The notes beneath the pieces were generated by a model, which saw only the letters and a list, made by a program, of their open reading frames with translations, had not been told where the DNA came from and did no database searches. A DNA stretch of 64,000 bases from contig JAPQWV010000001.1 of the NCBI GenBank assembly GCA_027422505.1, positions 8,494,001 through 8,558,000 on the forward strand, given 5' to 3'. The stretch's first letter is position 1; each line of letters starts with the position of its first letter. Made by a program: the position numbers and the translations under genes. Of the stretch, positions 23,249 to 35,360 are shown piece after piece. The DNA comes from Craterostigma plantagineum. Lineage: Eukaryota; Streptophyta; Magnoliopsida; Lamiales; Linderniaceae.

Positions 23249-24829
23249 ATGGATCATTATCGTACTTACAATCACATCTATGAGAAGGCCCTATACCTCA
23301 ATGTACACGACACAATTTCCAACTCGACCTGACCACCTTTAGGTGTCCGGACGATATCATGATGTCTATACTACAAGGCCATCCCCTGTGGCATGCTCTC
23401 ACGGTGACAGCCTCTGTGCCGATGGTCTACCTCCAGCAGTTTTGGGGGATGATTAAGAGCCTCATCATGGACGGGGCGTACCAGTTTACAACGGTTGTAG
23501 GGACGAGGCACGTCTGCATGAGCAAGAATGAGTTCAGACTTCTTCTCGACCTCCCTCTCAGCCAAAATTATGACCCCCTTCCAACTGATGCAGAGCTGGT
23601 GCAAGACTTCCTTCAAATGGGATACCGACCTCCACTGCCAAATTAGCTCAAGTTCAGAGCAACGGGATCCCACATCCTTGGAAGACGCTCTTTGGCATTA
23701 TCAATAAGTGCCTATCGCCAAAGCACGCAGGCTTCGACAAAGGCAACGACAACATTCTGCGGATTTCCATGGAATCGCCTTCTCCCGCAACTACGATTTC
23801 GCTCAGTTTATTTGGAATGATCTAGCCGAGCAAATCCGACAAATGGAGACGTACGAGTAGAACATACCTCGTCTGCCTCCTGGAGGAAATTATCAACCAC
23901 CAAGGCTCAAATTTTTTCACAACCCGAAACTAACAGACTTGGACCAGCCATCAATGGCCATACCATTCGAGTTGTTAAGGCTCGTCGACCCCACGGGAGC
24001 CGAATACCAAATGTTCTATCGGGAGAATCATCCGACGGAACAGATGATTAGAGGGCCCTCGACAGACTTCGCAGTTAGCCCTCAACAACACCAACAACAA
24101 AGCCCTGAGGACACGATGATTGATGCAGTGGCCCAGGAGCTTGAGCAGGAGACCCCAGTGCAAGAAACTCAGCAACCAGATCCTGAGGTCACGATGATTT
24201 ATGAAGTGGCCCTTGAAATGGAAGCCGAAGAACAGAATTAGAAGCTCCAAAATGAAGTGCCCGTCCATGTAGGCGTGCTCGAAGAGCCCATTGAGGAGGT
24301 TCTTCAAAAAGTAGCACAACCCGAGGCAGAAATGGGGCAAAACTCACTTCCACTGGTGACGGAACAGGCTCGTGAGGACGTTTAACGTGAACCATCCCCT
24401 CACACAGCCACCTCATCCGACACGGAGTCCGATGAGGAGATCAGATTAATAAGACGGACTCCCAGAAGACTAAGCATACAACTCGAGTCCCTCTTTCCCA
24501 CCGTCACCACCGCATCAGATACCACACAGATCATCTCTTCAAGTGTTGCGGACACTTCTTCGCTCAATCTTGAGCCGCAACACAACCTCCCGGTGTCTGG
24601 TTCGCAGGTTCCAACCGAGCCTGTCGAAACACCCATAGAGGAGAATCTTCAAGATTCGACTCAAGGATTGGGTGGAAGTCTCCAACAGTCACAACCTCAA
24701 GTGACTACGAGCCAACCTGGGGAGCCGGTGTCTGCTCAAAGGTTGCTAACAGGCGACATCAGTCGACCTGGCCCATCTTCGACGGAGGCGTCCGTCCAGT
24801 TCGTGACCTAAGACCGACTTCAGGCAGCT
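23249..24829 (+). pseudogene. extra ORF, N-terminal half (copy E)
   Basis: Opens M-D-H-Y-R-T-Y-N-H-I-Y like copy C (M-D-R-Y-P-R-H-N-H-I-Y). 23359-23646 carries I-L-Q-G-H-P-L-W-H-A-L-T-V and V-Y-L-Q-Q-F-W-G, ending at TAG 23644-23646. 23939-24241 and 24593-24811 carry the acidic and Gln/Ser/Pro-rich middle in other frames. The sequence ends at L-Q-A-A where the copy C LTR begins; the matching point in copy C reads F-Q-A-A-L-T-A-A. Several frameshifts and stops; inactive. Confidence 0.75.
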
Positions 24830-25179
24830 TGTTAGGTCCTACGATTAACAACTCTATGATCCTAGGCATGAATTCTAAGTAATTCGATGATAATGATTGA
24901 CATTAAGATTCGATCAAAAAACTCAAATGAAGAACAAGAGAGAGAATTCGAGTAGAGTGAGAAAGTTACTATTGTTTCTCTCTCTAGAAATTGAATTGCA
25001 AGCCTTTCGGATCAATTTCCAAAACTTTCTCTACTGATTTCGATTGTTACAAAGTATTTATACCAAACAAACTCGGTGTAAATATAAGCTAGTCCTAATC
25101 TAAGGACAAATAAAAGAAATGCCCCAAAATACAAGGACATCTAATAAAATCTAAGCACAATTAGAATTGATCTTCTACA
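24830..25179 (-). repeat. 3' LTR of copy C
   Basis: 350 bp; on the minus strand TGTAGAAGATC...GGACCTAACA. Minus-strand TATA box at 25056-25063 (TATAAATA). Same family as the copy B 5' LTR. Confidence 0.85.
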
Positions 25180-28100
25180 TTCTCCCCCTTTGTGCTTGAT
25201 TGCTTGTATGCCCTAGTTGTCCTCGTCGGGCGAAGAATGACCTGCGCAAGCCCAGTGCGTACTCAAAGTTCCTGAGCGTGTTCCTCAGCTCTAGTCGCTC
25301 CTCGATATCTTCTAGTAGTTCCATTAGGAGCGGCTGTTCTCTCACGAACCTATGGATCCTCAGCATCGTATCTCGATTGATTTCTTCCAACCTCTGCTCT
25401 ATATTTCTCCTGATGACCTTGAGCGTCCCATCACATAATTTGTGTATCTCAGTCATCAGCATCATCCTAGTCATCTTCACGATCGGATTATTGTAGGTGA
25501 CGCCTAGGACTGAGCTGATGTGCACGTGATTGTTGGGAAGCCCTTCGATCTCAGGTCCTTTGTTGAGCGGAGCGGTCATGTTAACCTTCTTCATGTTGCT
25601 CTCCAGAGCCATCTGAAGGTCGTGTGCGGCGAAGTACTTGACTTGGCGCATCATGAACCGGTAGAGTCCCTCGAGTCCTTCTTTCTTGATGAAGCCTTGA
25701 GGACCTTTGTACTTTTCCACGTACAGCTCATAGAGATGGTATACCTCATCAGGAGGGATGTACGGTAGGTCTCTCTCGCTTAGATCTTCTCGAGTTCTAT
25801 CCACTCGCTCGATGGTGTAGTGAGGTGTTGGAAGTCCTCCTTATGCACAGTATACGCTGAGTAGTTGGCATATTGGGGAGAGACTCTTATAGTGGCTCTT
25901 GACTTGTTCTTTAGTCATCCCGAGCCTTACATCATGTCCAAGTTTGGTCAACATCCAGAGGTAGGTCATTCTCTTCTGCTGATCCCAGTGAGAGATCCCT
26001 CTCAGCTCGAACTCGTTCGGCTTCTTAACTTTATCCTGTGACCTTCAAATGTTTTCACGAACTTCTTCAAGGAAGGGGATTTCTATTTGGATGTTCTCCC
26101 ACGGCGTGTTGATCCGAACGGTCCCTGGCGTTAGTCTTGTGGGGGGAGCCGCTCGTTGCACGATCAACTCTGATAGCCTTGGGATATCTTGTTGGTAGTC
26201 TTCACCTTCCTGAAGCTCGTCGTCTTCTATGATCACGAGGTCTATGGACGCTTGTTGTAGGAAATTCCGAACGTCCTGAAGCCGTTGTCTTTGATGCTCC
26301 TCGGGCATGGAATAGGTCATCCACTGTCCTTCGAAGATGTATTTTTCCAGTCTCGTATGGATTGACGCCATGTCCTGAGGGGCCCGGTTGGTCTAGAGCG
26401 ACTGAGGGAGTAGCTTGAGTAGCTGCTAGGGCTATGAGCATCGCGGCACTTGCTTCTTCTTCCGGAAGCAAGGGGCTTGTAAAGGTCGGTGGGGTGGATG
26501 GGGTCGACGGAGGCGTTCTGATGGTGGGTTGGTAGAATGGGCTTAGAGGTTGTGTGCGATGCGTGGTGGTGGTGGTTTGTGTAGTGGGTTGTGACGTTTC
26601 TCCGGCTCCAGTTCTTGTCTGCGCAGAGCCCGAGCCTTGGCCTTGTTCTTGACCACTCGTAGATGTCCGTGGCCTCTTCTCCCCCTCATGAGGGTCCTGA
26701 TTGTCAGGATCGTCATATCTGCGTCTTGAGTGGGAGCTTTGGCCTCGGCAAGTTTCAGTAGGTCGCTCAGGATGATCCACCAATCGCCTATAAAGAGACA
26801 CTTCTTGAGGCGACCGGATGGAGAGGCCGATCAGGCGAGTGAGTAGGATGTCGTGGAGCTCGGTTATGGGTATGGTGTATGGGTTGATGAGGATGGATGA
26901 AGAGGCTAGAGGGTCGGTGGGTGTGGGTTGTGGAGGTGTGAGGTTGGGCTGTGACGAGGTGCCTTCGGAGACAGGTGCTTTCCTGGTGTCTCTGCGGGAT
27001 GTCTCTATGGCAGTAAGAACTCTCTCCTTTAATTTGTCTTCAAGCGATTGAACAGCAGCGGTGAGAGCGGCTTGGAATTGCTCGTTCGTCACAAACGGGG
27101 TGGAAGCCTCCGTCGTAGATGTTCCAAGTCGACTGATGTCGCCTGTTGTCAACCCTTGAGCAGGCACCGGCTCCGTAGGTTGGCTCGCAGTCACTTGAGG
27201 TTGCGACTGTTTGAGACTTCCATCCAATCCTCGACTTGAATCTAGAAGATTCGCGTCTATGGATGTTGTGACAGGCTCAGATCGAACATGTACGTCAGAC
27301 ATTTCGACATCGAGGCCGGTAGTGATAGTCTGATCCTCGGCCCCGACCGCCGCTGTGACAGAGGGTTGCGGCTCTAGATTGAGTGATGAAGGGTCCTCAG
27401 CCCTAGAAGGTATGACAAGCGGCGTGTCTGACGTGGTGGAGACAACGGTGAAGAGGGACTCGATCTGAAAGCTCAGTCGACGTGGAGTCCGTCTTATAAG
27501 TTGGATCTCCTCATCAGACTCAGTGTCTGACGAGGAAGCCGTGTGAGGTGGTGAGCTGTGCCCCGTTTCCGCCTCGGGTTGTGCCTCCTGAAGTAGAACC
27601 TCCTCAATAGGCTCTTGGAGCACGCCTACACGTACGGGCACCTTCACCTGATATTCGTGTTCAGGAGCCTCGAACGCCATCTCAGTAGCCACGACGTCTA
27701 TTAGTGTATCATCTACGTCGGGCATTTGCTCTTCGACCAAAGGAGACTCCTGTTGAAGCTCCTGAGCGACAACATCTATCATCGTGTCCTCAGGGCTTGG
27801 TTGGTGTTGCGGTTGGGGAGGGTAACTCCAAAATCTGTCGGGGGCACTCGAATCAGCTTCTCGGTGAGGTGATTCTCCCGGCAGTAAGTTCGATACATGT
27901 CTCCCTGGGGGTCGGCGAGACGTAGCAGCTCAAAAGAAATCGGCATCGACGGTTGGTCCAAGTCCGTGAGCCATGGATTGTGAAAGAATTTAAGTCTGGG
28001 TGGTTGATAATTTCCTCCAGGAGGTAGACGAGGAATGGACTCGTGCGACTCCATGAGTTCCCTGATGATCACATTAAACCACCGAGCATAGGGCACGTTT

Positions 28101-28717
28101 TTGGATCTCTTATTCTCCTTTTGCCTGATCTGGTCTGCAAGATCATTCCAGATCAGCTGCGTGAAATCATAGTTCCTGGAGAATGCGATTCCGTGGAAAA
28201 TCCGCAGAATGTTGCCGTTGCCCTTATCGAAGCCTGTATGCTTGGGCGATAGACACTTGTTCACGATCCCGAACAGTGTCTTCCACGGATGAGGGATACC
28301 GCTGCTCTAGACCTGAGCTAGCTTGGTGAGCTGCGGTTGATATCCCATCTGCATGAAATAATGCACCATTTCTGCGTCTGATAGGAGCGGGTCGTAGTTT
28401 GCGCTGTATGGCAAGTCCAGAATCATCCCGAACTGGTTCTTGTTCATATTAATGTGCCGCGTCCAAATTACGGTTGAGAAGGAGAAGGCCCCATTTTCCA
28501 CTGCTCCTTGAATGCATCCCCAGAATTGCTGGAGATAGACCATTGGCACCGAGGCAGTGACCGTCAACGCATGCCAGATGGGGTGGCCTTGCAGAATTGA
28601 TATAATGATATCATCTGGACACCGAAAGGTGGTCAGATCGAGTTGAAAATTTGTATCCTGAACCATCAGGTACAAATTGTGGTCGTAGATGTGATTGTGT
28701 CGTGGGTAGCGATCCAT
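25175..28717 (-). pseudogene. extra ('envelope-like') ORF of copy C
   Basis: Start chosen at ATG 28717, one base after a TTATGCTTCAG acceptor. 28717-28307 and 28264-27779 are one frame with a single TAG (28305-28307). They contain I-L-Q-G-H-P-I-W-H-A-L, V-Y-L-Q-Q-F-W-G, W-K-T-L-F-G-I-V-N-K-C-L-S-P-K-H and F-H-G-I-A-F-S-R-N-Y-D-F, a domain often labelled 'putative plant transposon protein'. A frameshift leads to 27782-26202: acidic, then Ser/Thr/Pro/Gln-rich, 526 codons open. 26371-26045 (K-Y-I-F-E-G-Q-W ... D-D-E-L-Q-E-G-E-D-Y) and 25804-25175 (A-H-D-L-Q-M-A-L-E ... L-C-D-G-T-L) form the conserved C-terminus. No signal peptide or membrane span seen. Function unknown. Confidence 0.75.
25180..25192 (-). 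promoter_or_regulatory. polypurine tract of copy C
   Basis: Minus strand CACAAAGGGGGAGAA directly before the LTR. The extra ORF reads through it; its TAG stop uses the third to fifth bases of the LTR. Confidence 0.8.
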
Positions 28718-31438
28718 CTGAAGCATAAAAGATATAAAAAGTTCATTAGTTCAAAATTTAATTTTAGTCGAGGATTGATTCAATTTCATCAAACTATAAT
28801 ATTGTAACAAGTCATGACATGTTTGATGAATTTTGAATAGAAATTGTGTAGTATGCATATAGTATAATTGATTTTGATAAATGTAATGGCATGTTCGTAA
28901 TTTCGAATGAAACATATAACGCGTGGAAGAAACTTCGAAATTTTCCAAGTGTTTGATCGTGGAAAATGTCACTGTTCATGCCGAGATATTTTACGCTCAA
29001 AAAATTTGATTTTCAAATTGATTTCCTATGCATTGATTTCAATTGAAATAAGTCCGTTTAATTTTGCGATCGAAAAATTTTTATTCGCTTAATGTTCGCT
29101 ACAGTGTAAAAGACTTAGAAAAAAACTAAGTGTTGAAGTCGTAATCATTGACTGTAGCCGACCAATTTTACTATCGAGAAAAATTCCGTATAAATTTACG
29201 ATCGAGAAATTATTTCTCAGGTAAATTTACTGTCGAAAAATTTCCTCGATTGAATAAAATTTTTCGATTTGAAATTTGTCGAGGGATACGTGATTTCCGA
29301 TCCTATGTAAAATTTTCGCTGCGATATTTTTCTATCGACAAATTAGTCAACGAAAGAAAAACTAAGTCAATCGTCGAGAAATTTTTCCGATCAATTAAAT
29401 CCTAAGCGGCGAATTTTACGATCGAAAAATTAAGCGTTGAAAGATTAATTTTTCGCTGCTAAATTTTTGCGACCGAAATAAAATGAAATCAAAAATTCTA
29501 TTTTGCGATAGTAAGTTTTACGCTCGATCTAATTTGCATCTCAATTGTCTATTCAGCGCTTAAATTTTTCGCTCGCAGAAAATCCTAATTAGATTTCTCG
29601 ACGCTAAGTGATTTGTCGGTCAAAATCTTCTTTCTTAGCGACTAAGTCAGAATTTAGCGATCGAAAACTAATTCGATACAGCAATATCGCAATTGAATCG
29701 GAATTCAATTAAGACTCTGCGCTCGACAAAGTTCTTCGATGGCTTCAAACATTCAAATACCAAGTTTCTTTCAAAACTCAACTTAGTGATCTAAGATGCA
29801 GATTTTTCGAAAGTTTAAACTACCAGATTCGTAAAAAAAACATCGAAACTATCTTAAGTACAGGCATTAACCCAGATAAAACTCATAAACATGCCTAAAT
29901 CACTATAAAATAGTATACGATTTTCTCAGTTTGAAGAACAGTCGAGAATCTAATCCTAATCACGCGAAAAACTACAAAATGCAGATGCTAATGGAGTTAA
30001 ATCGCACGCAAATGTCAAATGAATCTCATTTCTACCTAAACAGACAACTTGGTGTTGAAAATCGAAAGATTTGTGAGAGATTTGAACTGTCTGTGAAAGT
30101 TTTTCGAGAGAGAAATTTTTGCGATTTAGGTTTGCATGAGATAAAATTTTTCGACTGACAAAAAGTGAACTTTTATTAACTCGCTGTAAGTCAATGTTGG
30201 GTTTGCGATTGGACGTTTTGCGATTAAATGGATCAGGCCCATTACTATTTGTGTTCGAGAAATATTGCTCTTCAATTCAATTTCTCGATCGCAAATTATC
30301 GCGGCCAATCAAAATCGTTCCCAACACTGTTTACGATCGAGAAACATATGATTGCGAATTAATTCTTATATCCAATTTCTCGATTGTAAGTACTTCTAAA
30401 AATTTTCAGTTCAAATAAAATCACATTGTAATGCTCCCCCTCAGAATTAAAATAAATGCAATTAACTCTCTTGATTTTCTTTGTAGTAACGTCTAGCTCC
30501 CCTGGCAGAATAAAAAAATCTGTACCACTTAGAGAAAAAAACGTTAGAAATAATAGAGTTAATCAACAATTATTTTGGCATGTTTTCCTTTGAAATATTT
30601 GGTCTGTGACAATAGCTCCTTGTCTTGTAGTGTCGACGTCTCACTCCTTTATTTTGTTTGAAGAAATCTGAAATACTTAGAGAAAAACGTCAAAAATATT
30701 TGAAGCTAATGCACGATTTTTATATTTACTCCCCCTCAAATAGTACGCAAGAATTGACTTAACATGCAAACATATGAAATCAATTCAAGTAACGAGCATA
30801 AAATACGCAATATACCTAGTAAGCACATATACATGGTCCTCAAAAACATGTATTGAAGATATTGCGTGAGGGTAAGAGCAATGAAAAATTTATCGCATTT
30901 TAAACAATTTAGTACCAATGCAATCTAGAATTGCATTTAGAATGTGCGATAACAAAATAAATTCGCATTTATTCAATTCAACGCGTATGAAACATAATAT
31001 TTCCTGTCAGAATGTGCGAAATTTTTCCTTTCACGATTTTTTTTATTATTTTATTATTATTATTATTATTTTTCATATTACTATTATTATAGTATGGGGT
31101 CAGGTTATTTTGCTTCGATCAATCGTCATACGTAAAATTTTACGAGACATTTGAAAGAAGAAAATGCCGTCAAGTCATGTCGTCAAACTAAAGTCCTAAG
31201 TTCATAGACTGGTCCATTTCGACAACTCTCACTAGTTTCGCTCTAGCACTCAATTATTTTTAACTTGGGATTTTTATATTTATATCACCCAAGTCAACAC
31301 AAGCAATTTTAAGTCAATTTACCTGTGATCGAGGCATTTGTAATCATTTCACCTAAGCGAGAGACCGTCGATTGGAATAAAAGGGTTGTAAGGATTTTAG
31401 TTTGGATAGGACTTAGAAGGGAAGGTATTTAGAGGAAA

Positions 31439-31867
31439 GTGAGCTTATCTTTTCGTCATCTTCCATTTCTACGTCCGTCTCCTTTTGCGTCTTTCTTCTT
31501 TTCAATCTTTTCTCCCTCTTTTTCTTTTAAGAACTATCCCTTTTTATGCTATGCTCAAGCTGAAGCTCCGCTTCTCCACGAGGCTATAGGAGATTATCGT
31601 AGGCGAAGTTCTTCTTGTTGGTTCTCGGGCCGATACTGTGCTCCTCTTCTCTTAATCCCTAGAGAGGTTTCAGAGATTATCTTTTTGGAAAAGTTCACGG
31701 TTATGGAATTCGTACCCAAGGCTGCGCTCCTCTTCTCGTATCCCGATATAAGACCGGATTGGAGAAGTTCACTTCGTGGTGCTCCTCTTTCCAGCCGTTC
31801 TGACGAGCGTACGAGATTATCGTTGGAGAAGTTCACAGCAGGATCCATGCCACCTTCTAAGAGATAG
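31439..31867 (+). CDS. hypothetical ORF over imperfect tandem repeats
   Basis: 142 codons, opposite in strand to copy C. The first 40 residues are Phe/Pro/Ser-rich, then a region encoded by imperfect repeats that each start GCTCCTCTTCTC and end GGAGAAGTTCAC. I recognise no domain. The repeat structure and position inside a retrotransposon spacer make a real protein unlikely, but no sequence elsewhere in the window explains it. Confidence 0.2.
   Translation: MSLSFRHLPFLRPSPFASFFFSIFSPSFSFKNYPFLCYAQAEAPLLHEAIGDYRRRSSSCWFSGRYCAPLLLIPREVSEIIFLEKFTVMEFVPKAALLFSYPDIRPDWRSSLRGAPLSSRSDERTRLSLEKFTAGSMPPSKR
31566..31850 (+). repeat. imperfect tandem repeats, 55-86 bp units
   Basis: Four units begin GCTCCKCTTCTC-like at about 31566, 31641, 31727 and 31782; three contain GAGATTATC and three end TGGAGAAGTTCAC or a close variant. 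Confidence 0.65.
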
Positions 31868-32568
31868 TCGGAAGACAGGTTCCTTTGGTCTGATTTTTGC
31901 GCGTTGAGCAATGCCTTCTTTTGTCATCATCCTCCTTTTCTTTGTCTTTCCCCCTCCTTTCTCGTTTGAACAATCATTTGAAGAGTATATAATACGGTTG
32001 AAGGCTAGGAATGGGATTCAAATGAAGAAAAGGACATCGGAGAAGGCTCAAAGTGGATTATAAGGGCTAATGTGAGTAAAAAATTTTAAAAGGCCGAGTG
32101 AGGAATAACCTAAGCGCCCTTATCATTTTCCTAACGATCTAAGGCAAGGTTAGTATGAAGCCAAGTATCACTAGTTAAGACAAGTAATTGATGTGTGACT
32201 CACTCGAGAAATAGATCCAAAGAAAGGAAAATAACAAGGCTAGAATCCTTACATATGTATAGTGGCTTTGTGTCTAGTGGAGCAACCTAATGACCTTTAG
32301 ACACAAGAATGCGACTTAGACTGACAAAATTAAGCAATTAAATCGATCGCATGTCGGGGTAAAATTCTAAGTGACTTTAGATCAAAGCATCCTAAAGGAT
32401 TTCGTCATCCCCCTAATATTATATATATTTATAATGTTTTTGAATTATTTTATTATTATTATTATTATTTAAAAAAAATTATTTATTTCACGCAAGATAA
32501 AGCATATAAGCAAAGAGAACACATATCATAGAACATTTAGTAGCACAGACGATCAGGTAAATCACATA

Positions 32569-33900
32569 TTACGGAAGATTCAACATGCCTAATTTTCTGA
32601 CAAGGAATTGAAATCGTTTTTCATCCAATGCCTTGGTGAAAATGTCAGCTAGTTGGTACTCCGTGTTCACGAAATACATATCTATGGTGCCTTTTTCTAC
32701 ATGATCTTTGACAAAGTGATATCTAATGTCTATGTAGTTTTGTGCGTGAGTGATGAACAGGATTGCAAGTAATAGCGATGGCACTTTGACTATCACTATA
32801 TATGGGTATATTAGTTAAATTGTACCCATAGTCGCGAAGCTGAGTCCGCATCCACAGCATCTGGGAGCAACAACTGGCGGCAGCCACGTATTCCGCTTCG
32901 GCCGTCGAAGTTGACACATAGTTCTGCTTTTTAGAGGACCAGCAGACCAGCTTTTTGCTTAGAAATTGAGCGCCACCGGACGTGCTTTTCCTGTCCATTC
33001 GGCAGCCTGCATAATCAGCGTCAGTATAGCCAATAAGTTTGAAATTCGTACCCTTTGGATACCATAGTCCAATGGTAGAAGTGCCCTTAAGGTAACGCAG
33101 AACCCTTTTAACCGCGAGCATATGGGATTCTTTGGGATCGGCTTGAAAACGGGCACATAAATAGGTCCATTTCATGATATCCGGCCGGCTTGAGGTGAGG
33201 TAAAGAGATCCAATGATGCTGCGATACAGTGTGATGTCGACCGATTTTCCAGAGGGATCGGCATCCAACTTGCAGCTTGGTGACATAGAAGTGCTAAGAG
33301 GCTTGCTCTGATCTTGATGGAATTTCTTCAGAATATCCTTGATGTATTTTGTCTGACTGATGAAAATCCCATCTTCGAGTTGCCTGACTTGTAGTCCTAA
33401 GAAGAACTGCATCTCTCCCATGTGACTCATTTCAAACTTGCTTTTCATTAGATCTCCAAACTTCGTGCAAAGCCGTGGATTAGTTGATCCGAAGATGATG
33501 TCGTCGACGTATACTTGGACGACCATCAGATCTTTGTCTATCGTTCCCCGTATGAATCCAAACTTCACGAGGAGTTCACTCAGGACATCATACCAAACAC
33601 GAGGGGCTTGTTTAGTCCGTAGAGAGCTTTGTCCAAACGATAGACGTGATCGGGATGTTCTTGATCGACAAAACCTTCCGACTGAGCGACATAGACTTCT
33701 TTTAAAACGCCGTTGAGAAAGGCGGTCTTAACATCCATTTGATAGACTTTGAAGTCTTTGTGAGCCGCATAAGCTAAAAGAAGGAGGATAGCTTCGATTC
33801 GGGCAACAGGAGCATATGTCTCGTCGTAGTCGATGCCTTCCTGTTGATTGTATCCCTTCGCAACTAGCCTTGCTTTGTTCCGGATCACTTCACCATCTTC
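32569..33900 (-). pseudogene. pol: reverse transcriptase and RNase H (copy C)
   Basis: 33888-33580 holds [10 protein letters not shown] and [10 protein letters not shown] in the integrase frame; one Glu codon is missing from L-K-E-E-V. A frameshift near 33600 leads to 33568-32723, with Q-V-Y-V-D-D-I-I-F-G, the S-R-P-D-I block and the RNase H T-S-T-A-E-A-E-Y-V-A-A-A-S-C-C. A second shift near 32740 leads to 32796-32569, ending D-I-F-T-K-A-L-D-E-K-R-F and the natural stop. Intact copies would perform reverse transcription. Confidence 0.9.
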
Positions 33901-35360
33901 ATTCTTCTTGTTTTTGAATACCCATTAAGTTCCGACAATTGTTTTCCCATGCGGACGGGGTACTAAGGTCCACACTTGAAGACGTTCGAATTGATGAATT
34001 TCATCATGCATCGCTATTAACCAATCCTGGTCTTGAAGTGCGTCTGCTACCTTGGTAGGCTCATTTTTACTTAAGAAGCAGCTGAAGAGACTATGTTGAC
34101 GACGTGTCCTCACTCCATCCGAAGGATCGCCAATTATCTGATCAACCGGGTGACCTCTAGTCCACTTGCGCTCTGATGATTCTTCCTCAATAACCACTGT
34201 AGGTTCTTCGTTATTCTGTGGCAATTCTGAATCGGGTGAGGTAGGGACGTGAGAAGCACTTGTTATGTCGGTCTCGTCGGGTGGAGAATCCACTATAGGT
34301 GTAGCAGTGTGTGATCGATATACTGGCTCGAAGAGAGAGTCCAAATCGTCTAATGCAAGTCTCATTGCTTCATCTGACGTTGAATTCGGAGTTGTTGCGA
34401 TCTTTTGTTGGTTTTGTGTCAACACACCAGTGATAACAGGTTCTGAACTGTTATATTCAAAAGCTATCTAGTTAGGTACGGGTCCTGAACTGAGGTGTGC
34501 AGGAGCCATCGGGTTGCGCACGGGTCCTGGACTGAAGTGACCAGAAGCCATCTCTGCCACTTCGTGTAAAGTGACATTGTAGGTTTCTTTGATCGTGCGA
34601 TTGGACTTGATGTATACCCTGTACGCTTTTGAGGTTGAAGAATACCCGACGAAAGTGGCTTCGAGTGCTTTAGGGTCGAACTTAGCACGGTGCTCTCTGA
34701 CGTTCGCCACAAAGCACTTGCACCCGAAGACTTTGAAGAAAGAGATGTTGGGTACTCGTTTGTTGATAATTTCGTACGGAGTCTTGTCGAAGCGCCTGTG
34801 AACAATCGTCCTGTTTTGAGTGAAACAGGCGGTATTTACTGCTTCAGCCAATAGGAAATGTGGAAGGCCTGAGTGAATTAACATCGTACGTGCTGCTTCC
34901 ACTAAAGTTCTGCTCTTTCGTTCGACTACCCCATTCTGTTGAGGAGTCTTGGCGGCTGAGAATTGTTGACTTATTCCAAGTTTCTGGTACAAATCACTGA
35001 GAAATTTGTTCTTGAACTCAGTGCCGTTGTCCGTTCGAATGATTTGGACAGTCTGTTGCAGTAAATTTTGAATATAGTTCACGAAATTGACGATCAAGTC
35101 CCCTGTCCCATCTTTTTTTCGGAGGAACCTTGTCCATGTGTAGCGAGAGTAGTCATCGACTATGACCAGCAGATACTTGCGTCCATTTATGCTCTGTGTC
35201 TTCATCGGTCCACAGAGGTCCATATGTAGCAGTTCCAGAGGACGTGAAGTAGAGGCTACTTGTTTGATATGATGCGATGCTCGCTTCATTTTTCCTAATT
35301 GACACGCCGAACATTGATGCTCTTTTTGTAAAGTTATAGTTGGAAGACCGTGAACCAACT
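33901..35360 (-). pseudogene. pol: integrase and linker (copy C)
   Basis: Starts inside the zinc region (C-S-A-C-Q-L-G-K). The core has V-D-D-Y-S-R-Y-T-W, R-T-D-N-G-T-E-F and V-V-E-R-K, so the D,D,E triad is complete. F-G-C-K-C-F-V and F-V-G-Y-S follow. A single in-frame TAG near 34467 separates it from an acidic Ser/Thr-rich linker (34425-33925); another in-frame stop (TAA, near 33927) replaces the Lys of G-T-K-W-V-F-K. Apart from those two stops one frame is kept for more than 1.7 kb, less damaged than copies A or B. Confidence 0.9.

Larger units (their letters stand above)
22180..24829 (+). mobile_element. Sirevirus-like 3' fragment, copy E
   Basis: Intron-like spacer plus the first half of an extra ORF, homologous throughout to copy C in inverted orientation. 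The left side is cut at the copy B 3' LTR and the right side by the copy C LTR at 24830. The remainder of E is not found on the far side of C. Confidence 0.7.
28718..32568 (-). other. pol-to-extra-ORF spacer of copy C
   Basis: 3.8 kb, non-coding for the element. Minus-strand polypurine-like tracts lie at about 32410-32418, 30730-30738 and 30434-30441. A 60-bp block is repeated (30510-30570 and 30660-30715, CTTAGAGAAAAA.ACGT). The part next to the extra ORF (28718 to about 29900) matches copy E. ATT microsatellites lie at 31045-31080 and 32445-32470. A possible splice donor is GTAGAAATG, reading leftward from 30035. The segment at about 31170-32400 has no counterpart in the other copies and may be an insertion. 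Confidence 0.5.

Noticed and set aside
26818..27239. Plus-strand ORFs opposite the extra ORF of copy C
   Set aside because: Shadow frames of a Ser/Thr/Pro-rich coding region; no start context or homology visible.
30918..31154. Plus-strand ORF rich in Ile and Phe
   Set aside because: Translated ATT microsatellite and AT-rich spacer; opposite strand to copy C.
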